From the NCBI GenBank assembly GCA_046758845.1, contig JBHIBA010000086.1:1-15033 (forward strand): DNA of 15,033 bases, read 5' to 3'. A model generated the notes under the pieces. The model was given only the letters and a program-made list of their open reading frames with translations. It made no database searches and was not told the DNA's origin. Both the position numbers and the translations under genes were made by a program. The stretch's first letter is position 1. The number at the start of each line of letters is the position of its first letter. Origin of the DNA: JBHIBA01 sp046758845 (GTDB lineage Bacteria; UBA8248; JACPRG01; G963555815). Shown piece after piece: positions 1-7,329 of the stretch.

Positions 1-44
1 CCGTCTCGAACCCGGGATCTCTCGCAGACTTGACTTTTCCAACG

Positions 45-58
45 CCCCGATTGCGGGG
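45..58. other. Small hairpin downstream of the DUF420 gene
   Basis: CCCCG, loop ATTG, CGGGG: a 5-bp perfect stem 7 bases beyond the DUF420 stop codon. No run of T follows on either strand, so it is not a convincing intrinsic terminator and the operon may continue past the left edge of the window. The rest of positions 1-64 shows nothing recognisable. Confidence 0.25.
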
Positions 59-64
59 TCTGGA

Positions 65-505
65 TCAGTTGGGCGGCTGAGCGGGACCGTAAATGCGGTA
101 GAGCATCAGGTAGACGACGACTCCCGTGACGGAAACGTAAAGCCAGATGGGAAGGGTCCAGCGCGCAATCCGCGCGTGCCTGTCAAACTTTTGCTTCCAG
201 GCCCGGTACAGCGTAATCAACGCCAGGGGCAGGGTCGCCGCGGCCAGGACGGTATGGGTGAACAGGATGCTGAAGTAGACCGGCCGAATCCAGCCCTGGC
301 CCCCGAACCGGACCGAACCCACGTGGTAATGATAGGTCAGGTAAGAAGTGAGAAAGAGAATGGAGACGCCGAAGGCGAAGAGCATGCAGGTCATGTGGGC
401 CCTTACGCTCTTGCAGCGGATGAAGACGTATCCCGCGGCCAAAAGCAGGGCGCTGGCCGAGTTGAGCGTCGCGTTGAGGGCGGGAAGGTCATAGACAGAA
501 AGCAA
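65..505 (-). CDS. DUF420 family membrane protein (CtaM/YozB-like), cytochrome oxidase maturation
   Basis: This 146-residue membrane protein has the hallmarks of DUF420: an N-terminal LPALNA segment, a conserved YHYHVGS motif after the second or third span, FGGQGWIRP, and a C-terminal YVSVTGVVVYLMLY span. Four to five hydrophobic segments are visible. In Firmicutes the family member CtaM is needed for a functional heme A-containing oxidase, so a role in assembly or maturation of the oxidase encoded upstream is likely, though the mechanism is not readable here. The first usable start is TTG at 505: an in-frame TGA lies seven codons upstream, and the only other option is CTG. The gene follows subunit IV after a 115-base gap, unusually long for this operon. 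Family assignment is firm and the start less so. Confidence 0.85.
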   Translation of the reverse strand: MLSVYDLPALNATLNSASALLLAAGYVFIRCKSVRAHMTCMLFAFGVSILFLTSYLTYHYHVGSVRFGGQGWIRPVYFSILFTHTVLAAATLPLALITLYRAWKQKFDRHARIARWTLPIWLYVSVTGVVVYLMLYRIYGPAQPPN

Positions 506-620
506 GAGAGGCCCGTCCAGGTGAGGTCAAACCCGGTAATCCCGGCAGGGCGTGGCGGCCGGATGTATGAAGGGACGTCTGACCAGAAACGCCGCGGCAA
601 TCATCAGGGCAGATCCGCGC

Positions 621-944
621 TTAGTCCTGAACCTTTTCAACCACCTGGGGCTGGGCCGTCGTCTTGTGGGGAGTGCCCAGCAGGTCGGGGAAAAGCATCA
701 ACAGCAGGAAAAGGCACAGGACCAGCGGGGTCAGGACGATGGCGCCGAGCGTGAACCGTTCAAACCGCAGGTGCATGAAATACATGGCGACCAGCATCGC
801 CTTGCCCAGGGCCATGGCCACCAGAAGGGAAGCCTTCCCGGCCGTGGGCAAGTTGGAAATCGCAACGATGACCTCCAGAATGGTCAGCGCCAGAAGCCAC
901 CAGAAGATGGCCATGTAGTTGGGCTCTTTATGCTCTTGCGCCAT
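621..944 (-). CDS. Cytochrome c oxidase subunit IV, prokaryotic type
   Basis: A 107-residue protein with three hydrophobic spans matching the small bacterial oxidase subunit IV family (COX4_pro). Signature segments are YMAIFWWLLALTILEV in the first span, GKAMLVAMYFMHLRFE in the second (the YFMHL motif is characteristic), and a Leu/Phe-rich third span ending LLLMLFP. The subunit packs against subunits I and III and is thought to stabilise the complex; it carries no cofactor. The ATG at 944 has an AAGGGA sequence upstream and lies 18 bases after the stop of the subunit III gene, consistent with co-transcription. The C-terminal tail of about 20 residues is polar. Confidence 0.9.
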   Translation of the reverse strand: MAQEHKEPNYMAIFWWLLALTILEVIVAISNLPTAGKASLLVAMALGKAMLVAMYFMHLRFERFTLGAIVLTPLVLCLFLLLMLFPDLLGTPHKTTAQPQVVEKVQD

Positions 945-962
945 CGGGAAGGTCCCTTTGTT

Positions 963-1577
963 TCACAGCAAGTAAACGAAGGTGAACACCAGGATCCAGA
1001 CGAGGTCTACGAAGTGCCAATAGAGCCCCACAATCTCGACCCGGTTGAATTTCCCCCCGCGGTAATTCCCGCGCATTCCTGAAATGAGGATGCAGCCAAG
1101 ATAGATAACGCCCCCCGTCACGTGCGCACCGTGGAATCCCGTGATGCTGAAGAAGGTCGCCCCGAACAGGGAAGACCCCCAGGGATTGCTGCTGAAGTGC
1201 AGCCCCTCGTGAATGAGCTTGGTCCATTCAAAGGCCTGAAGGCCCAGGAAGATGATGCCGCCCAGCATGGTCAGCATCAGGAACTTCCGAAAACCCTTCT
1301 GGTCGTCATTCTTGACGGCCGACAGCGCCTTGACCATCGTCACGCTGCTGCAAATGAGCAGGAAGGTCATGACCGCCGTCAGGTTGATGCCGAGGACGTC
1401 GGTCGGGACCGGCCAGTCCACGCTCCCCATGCGGATGGCGCCGTATGCCGCCAGGAGGCCGCCGAACGTCATGGCGTCCCCGATGAGGAACATCCACATC
1501 CCCAGCTTGCCCCAGCTTTCGGGCGTCAGGGGGGATTCATTCGCGCGCACGCCAGGGTGAACCGCAGCTTGGTGCAT
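963..1577 (-). CDS. coxC: Cytochrome c oxidase subunit III (canonical copy)
   Basis: A 204-residue subunit III of the five-span form. Landmarks are MWMFLIGDAMTFGGL in the first span, QAFEWTKLIHEG with the conserved membrane Glu117, GFHGAHV with His149 and His152, and the C-terminal GLYWHFVDLVW signature (Trp187, His188, Asp191). Subunit III binds lipid and supports proton uptake into the D channel of subunit I. The open frame extends further upstream, but the start at 1577 is chosen because its ATG overlaps the TGA of the preceding gene by one base (TGATG), the usual sign of translational coupling, and because the upstream residues are Arg-rich antisense-like sequence. It is one of two subunit III genes in this operon. 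Confidence 0.93.
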   Translation of the reverse strand: MHQAAVHPGVRANESPLTPESWGKLGMWMFLIGDAMTFGGLLAAYGAIRMGSVDWPVPTDVLGINLTAVMTFLLICSSVTMVKALSAVKNDDQKGFRKFLMLTMLGGIIFLGLQAFEWTKLIHEGLHFSSNPWGSSLFGATFFSITGFHGAHVTGGVIYLGCILISGMRGNYRGGKFNRVEIVGLYWHFVDLVWILVFTFVYLL

Positions 1578-1876
1578 CAGAATTCGCTCTCCCTCCGGCC
1601 CAGGGCCAGGCGCCGGGCATCGTCTCGCCGTTTCCCCGATTGACCCCGCCGGTACAGCCAGAACACCCAGCCCCCGATGGAGCCGATGATGGCGAAGGGC
1701 ATCATCATCAAAAAGAGCCAGCTCACGGTGAAACCGGCCAGCGTTTCTCCGTCGCCGAAGCAAACGGGGCAGGCTTGAGCGCCCTCAGGCGCCAAGAACC
1801 CCGCGAGGACGGCCCCCAAGAGGAAGCCGACGCCCGCGCGTTTCCTGAACCTCGAGCCCCTGTCCAATCGCCTCAT
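1577..1876 (-). CDS. Small secreted/membrane protein with CPVCFGD motif
   Basis: A 99-residue protein with a basic N-terminus, a hydrophobic segment (about residues 14-30) and a signal-peptide-like end at Ala-Gln-Ala35. This is followed directly by Cys-Pro-Val-Cys (Cys36, Cys39) and Phe-Gly-Asp. A second span (about 50-75) precedes a basic, probably cytoplasmic tail. The CxxC pair would sit at the outer membrane surface. No family name can be given with certainty; small proteins with a CPVCFG motif beside oxidase genes are familiar from other genomes. A copper-binding or thiol-redox role in CuA or CuB assembly is inference from motif and location. The gene lies between the two subunit III genes, 21 bases after the first and overlapping the second. 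Confidence 0.75.
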   Translation of the reverse strand: MRRLDRGSRFRKRAGVGFLLGAVLAGFLAPEGAQACPVCFGDGETLAGFTVSWLFLMMMPFAIIGSIGGWVFWLYRRGQSGKRRDDARRLALGRRESEF

Positions 1877-1897
1877 GGCTGCGCCTATCCCGGCCTC

Positions 1898-2599
1898 TCA
1901 GCTCAGGTAAACCAACCCGAAAAGTACCGGCCAAAGTCCAACGACGAAATACCAGTATACAGCGCAAAGTGCAAGCCTGGTCGTAGAACGCGCCACAAAT
2001 GGCGCGCGCCGCAGAAGGAAGAAGACACTCAACAGCCAGATCACAGCCCCCAGGACGTGGAGTCCGTGGGCCCCGATAAGGGTGTAAAAAGTTCCGCCGT
2101 AGACCCCGCTCGAGATGGTCAACCCGAAATAAATGAGGCGGGCCCATTCGGAGCCCTGGACGAGCAGAAACGCCGTCCCCAGGACGGACGTAATCAGCAG
2201 GTTCCGGACCAGGCCTTCGCGGCTCTCCCTTTTCCAGGCCCTCCAGGCCCGCGCCATCGTGAAGGCGCTGAGCAGGAGAACGGCCGTGTTGACCGACGTC
2301 ACGGCCAGGGGCAACCGGGGTTGAAACGGCGGGGGCCAGACCTGGCTCCCGAAGCGAAAGACCAGAAACGCCCCGATCAGCCCGGCGAAGAACATCGCCT
2401 CCGCCCCCAGAAAGGCGGCCATCCCGAGGTAGGCGTTGCGCACCAGCGGTCTCGCCGGCTCTCCCTGGGGATCGGGCGGGATTCCCCCGTCGTCGTCCGG
2501 CGGCACCTCGGGGGGCCCCGCAGGGGGAACCCGGATAAGCTTCTCGAGTTCCGCATCGAGGATTTGCTCGTCGACTTCCGGCGGAGTTGTCTCGACCAT
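1898..2599 (-). CDS. Cytochrome c oxidase subunit III, divergent paralogue
   Basis: A 233-residue subunit III family member. An acidic, Pro-rich cytoplasmic N-terminus of about 53 residues precedes five spans. Family landmarks are GAEAMFFAGL (Glu67), QGSEWARLIYFGL with the conserved Glu151, and GAHGLHVLG (His178, His181). The C-terminal signature reads VYWYFVVGLWPVLF, so the His and Asp of the canonical YWHFVD motif are replaced by Tyr217 and Val220. It therefore differs from the canonical copy encoded two genes later. It may occupy a second subunit III-like position, serve as an alternative subunit, or act in assembly; the sequence does not say which. The ATG at 2599 lies 33 bases after the stop of the 36-residue gene. 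Confidence 0.88.
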   Translation of the reverse strand: MVETTPPEVDEQILDAELEKLIRVPPAGPPEVPPDDDGGIPPDPQGEPARPLVRNAYLGMAAFLGAEAMFFAGLIGAFLVFRFGSQVWPPPFQPRLPLAVTSVNTAVLLLSAFTMARAWRAWKRESREGLVRNLLITSVLGTAFLLVQGSEWARLIYFGLTISSGVYGGTFYTLIGAHGLHVLGAVIWLLSVFFLLRRAPFVARSTTRLALCAVYWYFVVGLWPVLFGLVYLS

Positions 2600-2631
2600 C
2601 GTTCAGTCCCGGCCGCTCCCATCGAAGGGGC

Positions 2632-2742
2632 CTAGTTCAGCGCAATCACTCCGATGACAGCGATGGAATAAAGCACAGCCAGCGAGAGCAACAGGATCCT
2701 GCCCAGACGCCGGTTTCGCTTTTTAGCCTCGGAGGCAATCAT
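2632..2742 (-). CDS. 36-residue single-span membrane protein (CoxF-like)
   Basis: A short gene fills the gap between ctaB and the divergent subunit III gene. It has an ATG at 2742 and a TAG ending at 2632, and encodes 36 residues. The N-terminus is charged (KKRNRRLGR at residues 7-15) and is followed by a single hydrophobic span of about 20 residues ending ALN. This layout, a basic stretch with an Arg-Asn pair before one span, resembles the tiny CoxF-type proteins found between ctaB and subunit III genes in proteobacterial oxidase operons; similarity is by layout, not proven homology. Spacing supports a real gene: 15 bases after ctaB and 32 before the next start. A role as a small structural or assembly subunit is inference. 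Confidence 0.65.
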   Translation of the reverse strand: MIASEAKKRNRRLGRILLLSLAVLYSIAVIGVIALN

Positions 2743-2757
2743 ATTCCCGCGAATCCT

Positions 2758-3663
2758 CTAAAGCGGGCCCTTGTCGAAAACCATCAACAGGAGCAGGGCC
2801 GGCAGGTACACCAGGGTGGCCACCAGGAGCCTTCGCGCATTGGATGTCGTCATCGAGCAGGAGGTCATAATTCCGCACGCCAAGAAGGCGATCCCGATGG
2901 CCAGAGCCGAGACGAAATACACCTTACCGGCCAGGCCGACCAGTGTGGGCATCAGCCCGAGCACGAGGAGCGCCATGCAGTTGTTCACGATCTGGCGGCC
3001 CGTGCTCTTGGGGTCGGAGTCCCTGCGGACCATGTGGCGGACGCCCGCGCGGGCGTACTCCTCCCGGTACAGCCAGCCGATGGCCAGCAGGTGCGGGAAC
3101 TGCCAAACGAACATGATCGCGAAGAGGACCCACGCCCTCACCTCCAGCGTTCCGGCGGCCGCCGCCCACCCCACCACGGGGGGGAGCGCCCCCGCCACGG
3201 CGCCGGGCAGGTTGCAGAACTCGGTCTTCACCTTCAGCGGGGTGTACACGAAGAGGTAGCTGACAACGATCACGGCCGTCAGCAAACCCGTCAGCGCGTT
3301 GACGGCAAGGCTCGCGTAAAGCAGACCCGCCGCGACGAGAGCCAGACCGAAACCCAGTGCCTCGGCCGGCCGCAGCCGTCCGTCGGGCAGAGGCCGAAGC
3401 CGCGTGCGCTCCATCCGGGCGTCCAATTCCCGCTCCAGGTACTGGTTCAGGGCGATGGTCCCCGCCGTGGACAGCGCCATCGCGAACAGCGTCTGGAAGA
3501 GGGACCAGAAATCCACCGCGCCCTTCGCGCCCAGATAGAACCCGACGAGGATCGCCGCCAGGACCATCAAGACGACGCGGGGCTTGGTCAGGGCGACAAA
3601 ATCCGCCGCCCTTCTTCGCGCCCCCGAGAAACCGATGGCCAGCGTTTGTGCGCGCGTCACCAT
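2758..3663 (-). CDS. ctaB: Protoheme IX farnesyltransferase (heme O synthase)
   Basis: A UbiA-family prenyltransferase that transfers farnesyl from farnesyl diphosphate to the 2-vinyl group of protoheme, giving heme O, the precursor of heme A. With the chosen start it has 301 residues, normal for the family, and about nine hydrophobic spans. Diagnostic segments are LTKPRVV near the N-terminus, NQYLERELDARMERT followed by RPLPDG (first Asp-rich motif, with Glu77 in place of the usual Asp), VYTPLKVKTEFCN, and FVWQFPHLLAIGWLYREEYARAG. The ATG at 3663 is preferred because AGAAGAGG lies upstream and the ATG overlaps the end of ctaA by 7 bases; a GTG at 3687 in the same frame would add 8 residues. 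It acts directly before CtaA in heme A synthesis. Confidence 0.94.
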   Translation of the reverse strand: MVTRAQTLAIGFSGARRRAADFVALTKPRVVLMVLAAILVGFYLGAKGAVDFWSLFQTLFAMALSTAGTIALNQYLERELDARMERTRLRPLPDGRLRPAEALGFGLALVAAGLLYASLAVNALTGLLTAVIVVSYLFVYTPLKVKTEFCNLPGAVAGALPPVVGWAAAAGTLEVRAWVLFAIMFVWQFPHLLAIGWLYREEYARAGVRHMVRRDSDPKSTGRQIVNNCMALLVLGLMPTLVGLAGKVYFVSALAIGIAFLACGIMTSCSMTTSNARRLLVATLVYLPALLLLMVFDKGPL

Positions 3664-4655
3664 GCGGGAACCTCTTCTGTCAGCCACGGGCGGGCCTTCG
3701 CCCCCGCGCGAGCCGGCTGACGCTCCTGAAAACGCAACGTCAGGACGAGGGTCACGGCCAACACCGCCGCCCCTACGGCCACATGGGCCGTCGTCGGGAC
3801 CACCGCCCTACTTGTCCAGATGGTCAGTGCTCCGAGAACGAGTTGAAAGGCCAGCAACGCGACCAGCCCGCCCGCGGGCCGGATCAGCCGAGGCTCGTCG
3901 GGATACCGGCGGAGGACCAGCGTCACGGTCCACAGGACGAATCCGGCGACGGCCACCGCGCCCAGCCGGTGAAGAAAGTGGACCGTGACTCTCGGGTCTT
4001 TCAGCAGCGCCAGCGGCGGGGCGAGCCGCCCGAAGGCGAGGGGGAAATCGGGGATGGCCAGTCCCGCGTGGATGTGCCTCATCCAGGCCCCCAGAAGCAA
4101 CTGAAGGAAAACCACGGCGGTTGTCGCCATGCACAGACGCTTCATCGAGGAGGTCGCTTCGCCCCTCGGGCTGCGGGAGGGATGGCTCCACTTGGGGTTT
4201 GTGACCATAGCCAGGGCGACCGTCAGACAGAAAAAGGCTTGGGCAAGCAAGGCGTGCGAAACGGAAACCGCCGTCGGCAACTCCAGGAGGACCGTGACGC
4301 CCCCGAGGAGCCCTTGCAAGACGATCGCGCCCAAAGCGGCCAAGGCCAGGCCCCGGACCCACTTGCGAGGTTCTTTCAGGCAGACCCAAACGGTCAGCGC
4401 CACTGTCAGGATGCCCACGAAACCGGCAACCAGGCGGTGTCCGTGCTCAATGAGCACCCCTCCGACCATCGGGGGAAAGAACTGCCCGAAGGCGAGGGGC
4501 CAGTCAGGGACCGCGAGGCCCGAGCCGGTGCTGGTGACGAGCCCTCCGACGAAGATCAACCCGAAGGTGCATCCCGCAGTCAGGAGGGCGAAGCGGTGAA
4601 GCCACCGCGAGCGGCCTCCCTCCCCGGGCTGGGCGTTCGGTTGAGAGATCCCCAT
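3657..4655 (-). CDS. ctaA: Heme A synthase (COX15/CtaA family)
   Basis: A 332-residue, eight-span enzyme that oxidises the C8 methyl of heme O to the formyl group of heme A. The pseudo-twofold repeat of the family is clear: GLVTSTGSGLAVPDWPLAFG in the first half is echoed by HAGLAIPDFPLAFG in the second. The likely heme-ligand histidines are His73 (in EHGHR, after Glu70), His134, His229 (HFLHR) and His291 (TTAHVAVGA). The Cys pair in the first external loop of some Gram-positive CtaA proteins is absent. The last 20 residues are a polar tail. The gene starts 13 bases after coxA with a GGGGGA sequence upstream and overlaps ctaB by 7 bases, so the two heme A enzymes are coupled to each other and to subunit I. 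Confidence 0.94.
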   Translation of the reverse strand: MGISQPNAQPGEGGRSRWLHRFALLTAGCTFGLIFVGGLVTSTGSGLAVPDWPLAFGQFFPPMVGGVLIEHGHRLVAGFVGILTVALTVWVCLKEPRKWVRGLALAALGAIVLQGLLGGVTVLLELPTAVSVSHALLAQAFFCLTVALAMVTNPKWSHPSRSPRGEATSSMKRLCMATTAVVFLQLLLGAWMRHIHAGLAIPDFPLAFGRLAPPLALLKDPRVTVHFLHRLGAVAVAGFVLWTVTLVLRRYPDEPRLIRPAGGLVALLAFQLVLGALTIWTSRAVVPTTAHVAVGAAVLAVTLVLTLRFQERQPARAGAKARPWLTEEVPAW

Positions 4656-4668
4656 GTTCCCCCGTTCT

Positions 4669-6408
4669 TCAGTGGGCCGAGGCGGGTTGGACCAGCAACG
4701 GCTTATCCTGGGGGAGCCAGTCCTCTTCCACCTCCGGCGAGCTGTATTCGTAAGGCCCCCGGTAAACGGTGGGGGTCACCGGGAAGTTGCCGTGCGGCAC
4801 CGGCGTGGGCGCGCTCCAATCCAGCGTGTTGGCCCTCCAGGGGTTTCGCTCGGCCCTCTTCCTTCGCGCCAGACTCCAGATGAAGTTGACGATGAAGGGG
4901 ATCTGGGCGAACCCGAGGACGATGGCGCTGACGGTGATGAACACATTAATGGGCTGGAGGGGCTGAAGAAACTCGTACTGAAGCGGGTTGTAGATCCGCC
5001 GCATCATCCCGCCCACGCCCAGGATGTGCATCGGGAAAAAGGTGCAGTTAAAGGCGATGAACGTGGGCCAGAAATGGAGGTGGCCCAGCGTCTTGCTCAT
5101 TTCCTTGCCGAACATCTTCGGGAACCAGTAGTAGATGCCGGCGAATATGCCGAAGAAGCTCCCGCCGAAGACGACGTAGTGGATGTGGGCCACGATGAAG
5201 TAGGTGTCGTGGATGAAGATGTCCACCGGCGTGGAGGCCATGAAGATTCCGCTCAGGCCCCCGATGACGAACATCGAGACGAAGGCCAGGGCGTTCAGCA
5301 TCGGGACGGTCAAGCGGATATTTCCGCCCCACAGCGTGCCGAGCCAGTTGAAGGTCTTGATGGCCGACGGAACGGCGATGACCAGGGTTGTGATCATGAA
5401 GCTGCTGCCCAGGGTCGGGTTCATTCCGCTCTGGAACATGTGGTGTCCCCAAACGATGAACCCCAGGAATCCGATGGCGATGATGGCGTAGGCCATCGAG
5501 CGGTAGCCGAAGACGGGCTTGCGGGAGAAGGTCGAGATGACGTCGGAGGCCACCCCCATGGCGGGCAGGATCAGGACGTACACCTCCGGATGGCCGAAGA
5601 ACCAGAACAGGTGCTGCCAGAGCAAGGGGTCGCCCCCGCCCTCGGGCAGGAAGAAGCTCGACCCCATCGTCCGGTCGAACAGCAGCATCGCCAGGCCGGC
5701 CGTCAGGACTGGAAGCGCCAGAAGAAGAAGGATGGCGACGACGAACAGGGACCAAATCACGAGGGGCATCCGGAAAAAAGTCATTCCGGGCGCCCGCATG
5801 TTGATGATGGTGGTGATGTAGTTGATGGAGCCCATCAAAGAGGAGGCCCCCAGGATGATGAGGCTGATGATCCACAGATTCATGCCCCACTCAACGCCCG
5901 TGTACTCGGCCTTCGCGGTCAAGGGAGCGTAGGCCGTCCAGCCCCCCGCCGCGTGGCCCCCCGGGACGAAGAACCCCCCCATCATCACCAAGGCCGCCAG
6001 GATGGCCGTCCAGATGGAGAGCAGGTTGAGGCGGGGGAAGGCCATGTCCTCCGCGCCCATCATGAGCGGGATCAAATAGTTCCCGAAGCACCCCACCAGG
6101 ATGGGCATGATGACGAAGAAGATCATGAGGGTGGCGTGCATGGTGAACAGCGAGTTGTAAAACTCCGGCGGGATGATCCCCTCGTACATGTACGGCTCGG
6201 GCATCCATCCGAACCCGGGCACCGCGGTCTCCGGCCAGGCCAGCTGCCACCGCATCATCAGCGCCATCAGGCCGCCGAAGGCCATCATGATCAAGCCGAG
6301 CCAGAGAAACTGCTTGCCGATGGTCTTGTGATCGGTGGAGAAAATGTAGGTTCTGACGAAGCCTGCGCTGTGGGCGTGCGCGGCGTGGCTGGCTACCGGT
6401 TCACTCAT
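4669..6408 (-). CDS. coxA: Cytochrome c oxidase subunit I (A1-type heme-copper oxidase)
   Basis: A 579-residue, twelve-span catalytic subunit carrying heme a and the heme a3-CuB centre, where O2 is reduced to water and protons are pumped. Ligands visible: His91 and His410 (heme a), His273, His322 and His323 (CuB), His408 (heme a3), and Tyr277, which would cross-link to His273. Both proton paths look intact: D channel Asp121 (GAEDMAFPRLN) with Asn110 and Asn128, Glu275 in GHPEVY, and K channel Lys351 in AVPSAIKTFNW. Glu275 places it in the A1 subfamily. The ATG at 6408 follows AAGGTGAG at a good distance. The His-rich N-terminus (HAAHAH) is notable but not unusual. The gene lies 78 bases after coxB and 13 before ctaA. 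Confidence 0.97.
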   Translation of the reverse strand: MSEPVASHAAHAHSAGFVRTYIFSTDHKTIGKQFLWLGLIMMAFGGLMALMMRWQLAWPETAVPGFGWMPEPYMYEGIIPPEFYNSLFTMHATLMIFFVIMPILVGCFGNYLIPLMMGAEDMAFPRLNLLSIWTAILAALVMMGGFFVPGGHAAGGWTAYAPLTAKAEYTGVEWGMNLWIISLIILGASSLMGSINYITTIINMRAPGMTFFRMPLVIWSLFVVAILLLLALPVLTAGLAMLLFDRTMGSSFFLPEGGGDPLLWQHLFWFFGHPEVYVLILPAMGVASDVISTFSRKPVFGYRSMAYAIIAIGFLGFIVWGHHMFQSGMNPTLGSSFMITTLVIAVPSAIKTFNWLGTLWGGNIRLTVPMLNALAFVSMFVIGGLSGIFMASTPVDIFIHDTYFIVAHIHYVVFGGSFFGIFAGIYYWFPKMFGKEMSKTLGHLHFWPTFIAFNCTFFPMHILGVGGMMRRIYNPLQYEFLQPLQPINVFITVSAIVLGFAQIPFIVNFIWSLARRKRAERNPWRANTLDWSAPTPVPHGNFPVTPTVYRGPYEYSSPEVEEDWLPQDKPLLVQPASAH

Positions 6409-6486
6409 CTCTCACCTTCTGTCCATGCGTCGAAGGGTTTTCGGAATGCGGCCTCGGGTCCCCCCGAACCAGGACCTAATCAGGCC

Positions 6487-7146
6487 CTAAGAGGACGGCC
6501 ATTTCTCTTTGACCCACTGGGCGTAATCGTCGGCGGAATGGACGATCAGCTTCCCCACCATTCCGGAGTGTCCGAAACCGCACAGTTCCGCGCAAGGGAT
6601 TTCGTACGTGCCGGCTTTGGTCGCCTCGAACCAGGCGGGAATATCCCGGCCCGGCACCGCATCCTGCTTCAGCCTCAGTTGCGGCAGGAAGAAGCTGTGG
6701 ATCACGTCTTCCGACGCGAGGATAACCCGCACCACCTTGTTGACCGGGACGTGAAGCTCGTTCTCTAGGTTGAGGTCATCTTCCGTGCCGAACTTCTTGT
6801 CCGGTCCGGGATAGACCATCCGCCAGTTGAACTGCTTGCCGACCACCTGGACCTGAACGTCTCCGGCCGGAATTCTTATCTTGATGTCCCCCCACACGGA
6901 CTGGCCCATGACCGCCAGGACAATCAGGATGATGGCCGGGACAATGGTCCAGATCACCTCCAGGGTCGTGCTCCCGTGGGTGTACTTGGCGCGGCGTCCC
7001 TCGCGATATCGGTACTTGACGAGGAACCAGATCATCGTGACCGCCACCAGGAGAAACGCGATCAACGTGATGTAGTAGATGACATAGAAGAGATGATCGA
7101 TATCCTCGCCGTACGTGGACACGTTTTCGGGTAGCCAGCTCAACAT
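6487..7146 (-). CDS. coxB: Cytochrome c oxidase subunit II (CuA subunit)
   Basis: A 219-residue subunit II with two N-terminal spans (about residues 18-43 and 63-85) and a periplasmic cupredoxin domain holding the binuclear CuA centre that accepts electrons from a soluble or anchored donor. CuA ligands are His150, Cys185, Glu187 (backbone), Cys189, His193 and Met196, in the order HSFFLPQ then CAELCGFGHSGMVG. The docking aromatic patch reads GKQFNWRMVYPG. The protein ends about 13 residues after the cupredoxin fold, so there is no C-terminal cytochrome c domain of the caa3 kind. There is also no obvious lipobox or long cleavable signal. The ATG at 7146 has only a weak AAGGGAT upstream. The gene begins the tightly spaced part of the operon. 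Confidence 0.96.
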   Translation of the reverse strand: MLSWLPENVSTYGEDIDHLFYVIYYITLIAFLLVAVTMIWFLVKYRYREGRRAKYTHGSTTLEVIWTIVPAIILIVLAVMGQSVWGDIKIRIPAGDVQVQVVGKQFNWRMVYPGPDKKFGTEDDLNLENELHVPVNKVVRVILASEDVIHSFFLPQLRLKQDAVPGRDIPAWFEATKAGTYEIPCAELCGFGHSGMVGKLIVHSADDYAQWVKEKWPSS

Positions 7147-7238
7147 GACGCTTTATTCATCCCTTTCGCAGTGCGCGCCGCCGAACGCACGGCCGCCTTG
7201 GGTCGCCATCCGCAGGTGTCACTCCCCCCACACAAGAA

Positions 7239-7280
7239 GCAATCGCTGAAGCCCAGCGCTTTGCCGACTTCAACGATTGC
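7239..7280 (-). promoter_or_regulatory. 13-bp stem-loop in the coxB leader
   Basis: In the gap between the cupredoxin gene and coxB, arms at 7268-7280 and 7239-7251 form a 13-bp stem around a 16-base loop. Read on the minus strand the only non-Watson-Crick pair is a T-G wobble; read on the plus strand it would be a C-A mismatch, so the fold favours a minus-strand transcript. Only a weak T-rich stretch (TTCTTGTGT) follows. It could be a leaky terminator separating cupredoxin and oxidase expression, a processing site, or a leader structure. The remaining bases of 7147-7329 show no gene. Confidence 0.5.
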
Positions 7281-7329
7281 CCCCACGATCCCCCCCTGGC
7301 TCGAGCGACCTTCCGGTCCCCCTATTCCT

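Noticed and set aside
1..30. tRNA T-arm-like sequence (GGGTTCGAGAC on the minus strand)
   Set aside because: The loop resembles a T-loop, but the stem on its 3' side does not pair and no D-arm, anticodon arm or acceptor is visible in the preceding bases.
4654..6768. Long plus-strand open frame antisense to coxA and coxB
   Set aside because: Its product is rich in Asp, Glu, Gly, His and Arg with no recognisable domain, and it mirrors the codon pattern of the strongly supported oxidase genes on the other strand.
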